In this document: in pieces, positions 53,111 through 54,709 of the stretch
How the letters are laid out: each line of letters starts with the position of its first letter
How positions within the stretch are numbered: the first letter of the stretch is position 1
Origin: an uncultured Verrucomicrobiales bacterium
Lineage (GTDB): Bacteria > Verrucomicrobiota > Verrucomicrobiia > Verrucomicrobiales > Akkermansiaceae
NCBI GenBank assembly: GCA_937905985.1
Contig: CALCWC010000050.1
Coordinates: 1-54,709, forward strand
DNA: 54,709 bases
Direction of reading: 5' to 3'
The notes under the pieces: generated by a model
The model's database searches: none
Told to the model about the DNA's origin: nothing
The model's input: only the letters and a program-made list of their open reading frames with translations
Translations under genes and position numbers: made by a program

Positions 53111-54565
53111 ATGGAAGAAATTCAACTTGGACTCACTTTCGATGACGTGCTCCTCCTTCCTTGTCTGAGCACGATCCTTCCCGGCCAGGCCGACCCGTCC
53201 TCCCAGCTGTGCCCCGGCATCCCGCTGCGCCTTCCGATTCTTTCCGCGCCCATGGACACCGTGACCGAGGTGGACATGGCCATCGCCATGGCACGAGAGG
53301 GTGGCCTCGGTGTCATCCACCGCAACAACCGCATTGAAGACCAGGCCGCCATGGTGGCCAAGGTCAAGCGTTTCGAGAACGCGGTCATCACCAAGCCCAT
53401 CACCGTCACGCAGGACATGACCCTGCTGCAGGTGAAGCGCATCATGGACGAGCACGGCTTCTCCGGCTTCCCCGTGGTAGACGCCGACAACAGGCTGCAG
53501 GGCATCATCACCGGGCGAGACATGCGCCTCTTCGGCGGTCAGAAGCTCAGCCAGATGACCGTGGCAGACGTGATGACGCCGCGTGAAAGGCTCGTCACCG
53601 GCACTCCCGGCACCACGCAGGAGGAGGCCCGCAAGCTCCTTTACTCCAACCGCATTGAAAAGCTCCCGCTCGTGGACGAGAACGGCTGTCTGGCCGGACT
53701 CATCACGGAGACGGATATCCAGAAGCGCGAGGCGTTCCGCAACTCCACCAAGGACGAGCTCGGCCGCCTGCGCTGCGGCGCGGCCGTGGGTCCGGGCCCG
53801 GAGTTCTGGGACCGCGCGCAGGCCGTGCTGGAAGCGGGTGCGGACGCCCTCTTCATCGACGCCGCCACCGGCCACACCAGCCGCGTGCTGGAGGTGGTGT
53901 CCAAGCTGCGTGAGCTCGGCAAGCCCGTGGTGGCCGGCAACGTGGTCACCCAGGACGGCGCGCGCGACCTCGTGGCCGCCGGTGCCAGCGCCATCAAGGT
54001 GGGCGTGGGTCCCGGCTCCATCTGCACCACCCGCATCATCTCCGGCGTGGGCATGCCCCAGTTCACCGCCATCCAGGAGGTGGCCAAGGTCACCCGCCCG
54101 GCGGGCGTCACCCTGATTGCGGACGGTGGCATCCGCTACTCCGGCGATGCCGTGAAGGCGCTTGCCGCCGGTGCGGACCTCATCATGCTGGGCGGCATGC
54201 TGGCCGGCTGCGAGGAAAGCCCCGGAGCCGTGGTGCACTACCAGGGCAGGAACTTCAAGACCTACCGCGGCATGGGCTCCCTGGGCGCCATGCGCGCCGG
54301 CTCCAGCGACCGCTACGGCCAGAACGCCAGCGGCAAGATGGTGGCGGAAGGCGTGGAGGCCCGCGTTCCCTACAAGGGCATGCTCGGTGATGTCATCTAC
54401 CAGCTCATCGGCGGCATCCGCTCCGGCATGGGCTACCTCGGCGCCAAGGATTTGGCAGCCCTGCGCGACCACGCGCGCTTTGTGCGCATCACCTCCGGCG
54501 GCCTGCAGGAGAGCCACCCGCATGATGTCACCATCACGGAAGACCCCGGCAACTACTCCCGCTAA
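53111..54565 (+). CDS. guaB: IMP dehydrogenase
   Basis: It oxidises IMP to XMP with NAD, the committed step to GTP. Features are the N-terminal LTFDDVLLLPCLSTILPG, LPILSAPMDTVTEVDMAIAM, two CBS domains (about residues 95-205, for example FSGFPVVDADNRLQGIITG), and the catalytic loop VGVGPGSICTTRIISGVGMP with the active-site Cys. RYGQNASGKMVAEGVEARVP is the flap region. Length 484 is normal. It follows the alarmone/partner-switching operon by 82 bp with its own promoter. IMP dehydrogenase is a known (p)ppGpp target in several bacteria, which makes its position notable. A strong terminator follows. Confidence 0.97.
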   Translation: MEEIQLGLTFDDVLLLPCLSTILPGQADPSSQLCPGIPLRLPILSAPMDTVTEVDMAIAMAREGGLGVIHRNNRIEDQAAMVAKVKRFENAVITKPITVTQDMTLLQVKRIMDEHGFSGFPVVDADNRLQGIITGRDMRLFGGQKLSQMTVADVMTPRERLVTGTPGTTQEEARKLLYSNRIEKLPLVDENGCLAGLITETDIQKREAFRNSTKDELGRLRCGAAVGPGPEFWDRAQAVLEAGADALFIDAATGHTSRVLEVVSKLRELGKPVVAGNVVTQDGARDLVAAGASAIKVGVGPGSICTTRIISGVGMPQFTAIQEVAKVTRPAGVTLIADGGIRYSGDAVKALAAGADLIMLGGMLAGCEESPGAVVHYQGRNFKTYRGMGSLGAMRAGSSDRYGQNASGKMVAEGVEARVPYKGMLGDVIYQLIGGIRSGMGYLGAKDLAALRDHARFVRITSGGLQESHPHDVTITEDPGNYSR

Positions 54566-54592
54566 ACCTCGGCGCGGCATACAGCCTTTTCC

Positions 54593-54625
54593 CGCACCCG
54601 CCTTTCCCGGCGGGTGCGTTTTTTT
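54593..54625 (+). terminator. guaB terminator
   Basis: CGCACCCGCC (54593-54602) pairs with GGCGGGTGCG (54609-54618), followed by seven T (54619-54625). Confidence 0.9.
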
Positions 54626-54709
54626 GTACGACCGACGCGATACGCGAACTGTGGTGAAAGTCCACAAGGTGCCGTGATGATGCGGAAACACAGACCTGAA
54701 GAACAGCTG
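54626..54709 (+). mobile_element. Probable 5' end of a group II intron (class C-like)
   Basis: The 84 bp after the terminator T-run begin GTACGACC, close to the GUGYG 5' consensus of group II introns, and contain CGCG-ATA-CGCG and GTGG-TGAAAGT-CCAC hairpins typical of domain I as I remember them, then ACACAGACCTGAAGAACAG. Class C introns are known to insert just 3' of intrinsic terminators, exactly this position. The window ends before any reverse-transcriptase ORF could appear, so the call rests on pattern and position only. Confidence 0.5.

Overview
The window reads as chromosomal DNA of a GC-rich, Gram-negative member of the Verrucomicrobiota, most likely Akkermansia or a close relative. 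The clues are a giant passenger-like protein with a PEP-CTERM tail and no beta-barrel, a second secreted protein with autotransporter-associated beta-strand repeats, a secreted GH84 beta-N-acetylglucosaminidase suited to mucin glycans, several lipoproteins and a single-chain GcvP. The taxonomy is inferred from gene content, not from a marker-gene comparison.

Layout. 1-7.4 kb: two secreted beta-helix-type proteins. 7.4-12.7 kb: DinG-like helicase, an unknown exported protein and an exported M3 peptidase. 12.7-16.1 kb: an operon of histidine-phosphatase-like protein, MscL and an Aas-like two-domain protein. 16.2-20.4 kb: lipoprotein, DusB-type tRNA dihydrouridine synthase and a long U32 protein. 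20.4-22.3 kb: an accessory island with a winged-helix/Fic gene between two copies of a 150-bp repeat, with four operator-like sites over its promoter. 22.3-27.5 kb: ArgA-like N-acetylglutamate synthase, SecA and PdxH. 27.6-31.5 kb: GH84 enzyme and a Sel1-repeat protein with a recent internal tandem duplication. 31.7-36.1 kb: gcvT-gcvH-gcvP operon. 36.2-40.9 kb: exported protein, alpha/beta-hydrolase-like protein, and SSB coupled to a Ppx/GppA-HD protein. 40.9-46.4 kb: RpoZ, SmpB, MnmA, a RhuM-type accessory gene coupled to a CCA-adding enzyme, and an ankyrin-like protein. 46.4-48.4 kb: transketolase. 48.5-54.6 kb: a five-gene signalling operon followed by guaB. The last bases look like the 5' end of a group II intron placed directly after the guaB terminator.

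The most striking locus is 48.5-53.1 kb: a STAS antagonist, a stand-alone (p)ppGpp-synthetase domain, a fusion of (p)ppGpp-hydrolase (HD), STAS-like and aminoglycoside-phosphotransferase-like kinase domains, a tyrosine-phosphatase lipoprotein and an RsbW-like ATPase, all tightly spaced, followed by guaB, the gateway to GTP. It looks like a split alarmone enzyme wired into a partner-switching relay.

Two sequence-wide patterns stand out. Many first genes have a good sigma-70-type -10 box only 6-10 bases from the start codon, which implies leaderless or nearly leaderless mRNAs. Arrays of a 7-bp unit (NGTCAAT/NGTAAAT) sit beside stop codons and GC-rich hairpins in several intergenic regions. Several proteins carry substitutions in catalytic motifs (Fic, PlsC-like domain, histidine phosphatase, Ppx/GppA, alpha/beta hydrolase). 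No tRNA, rRNA, CRISPR array or transposase gene was recognised.
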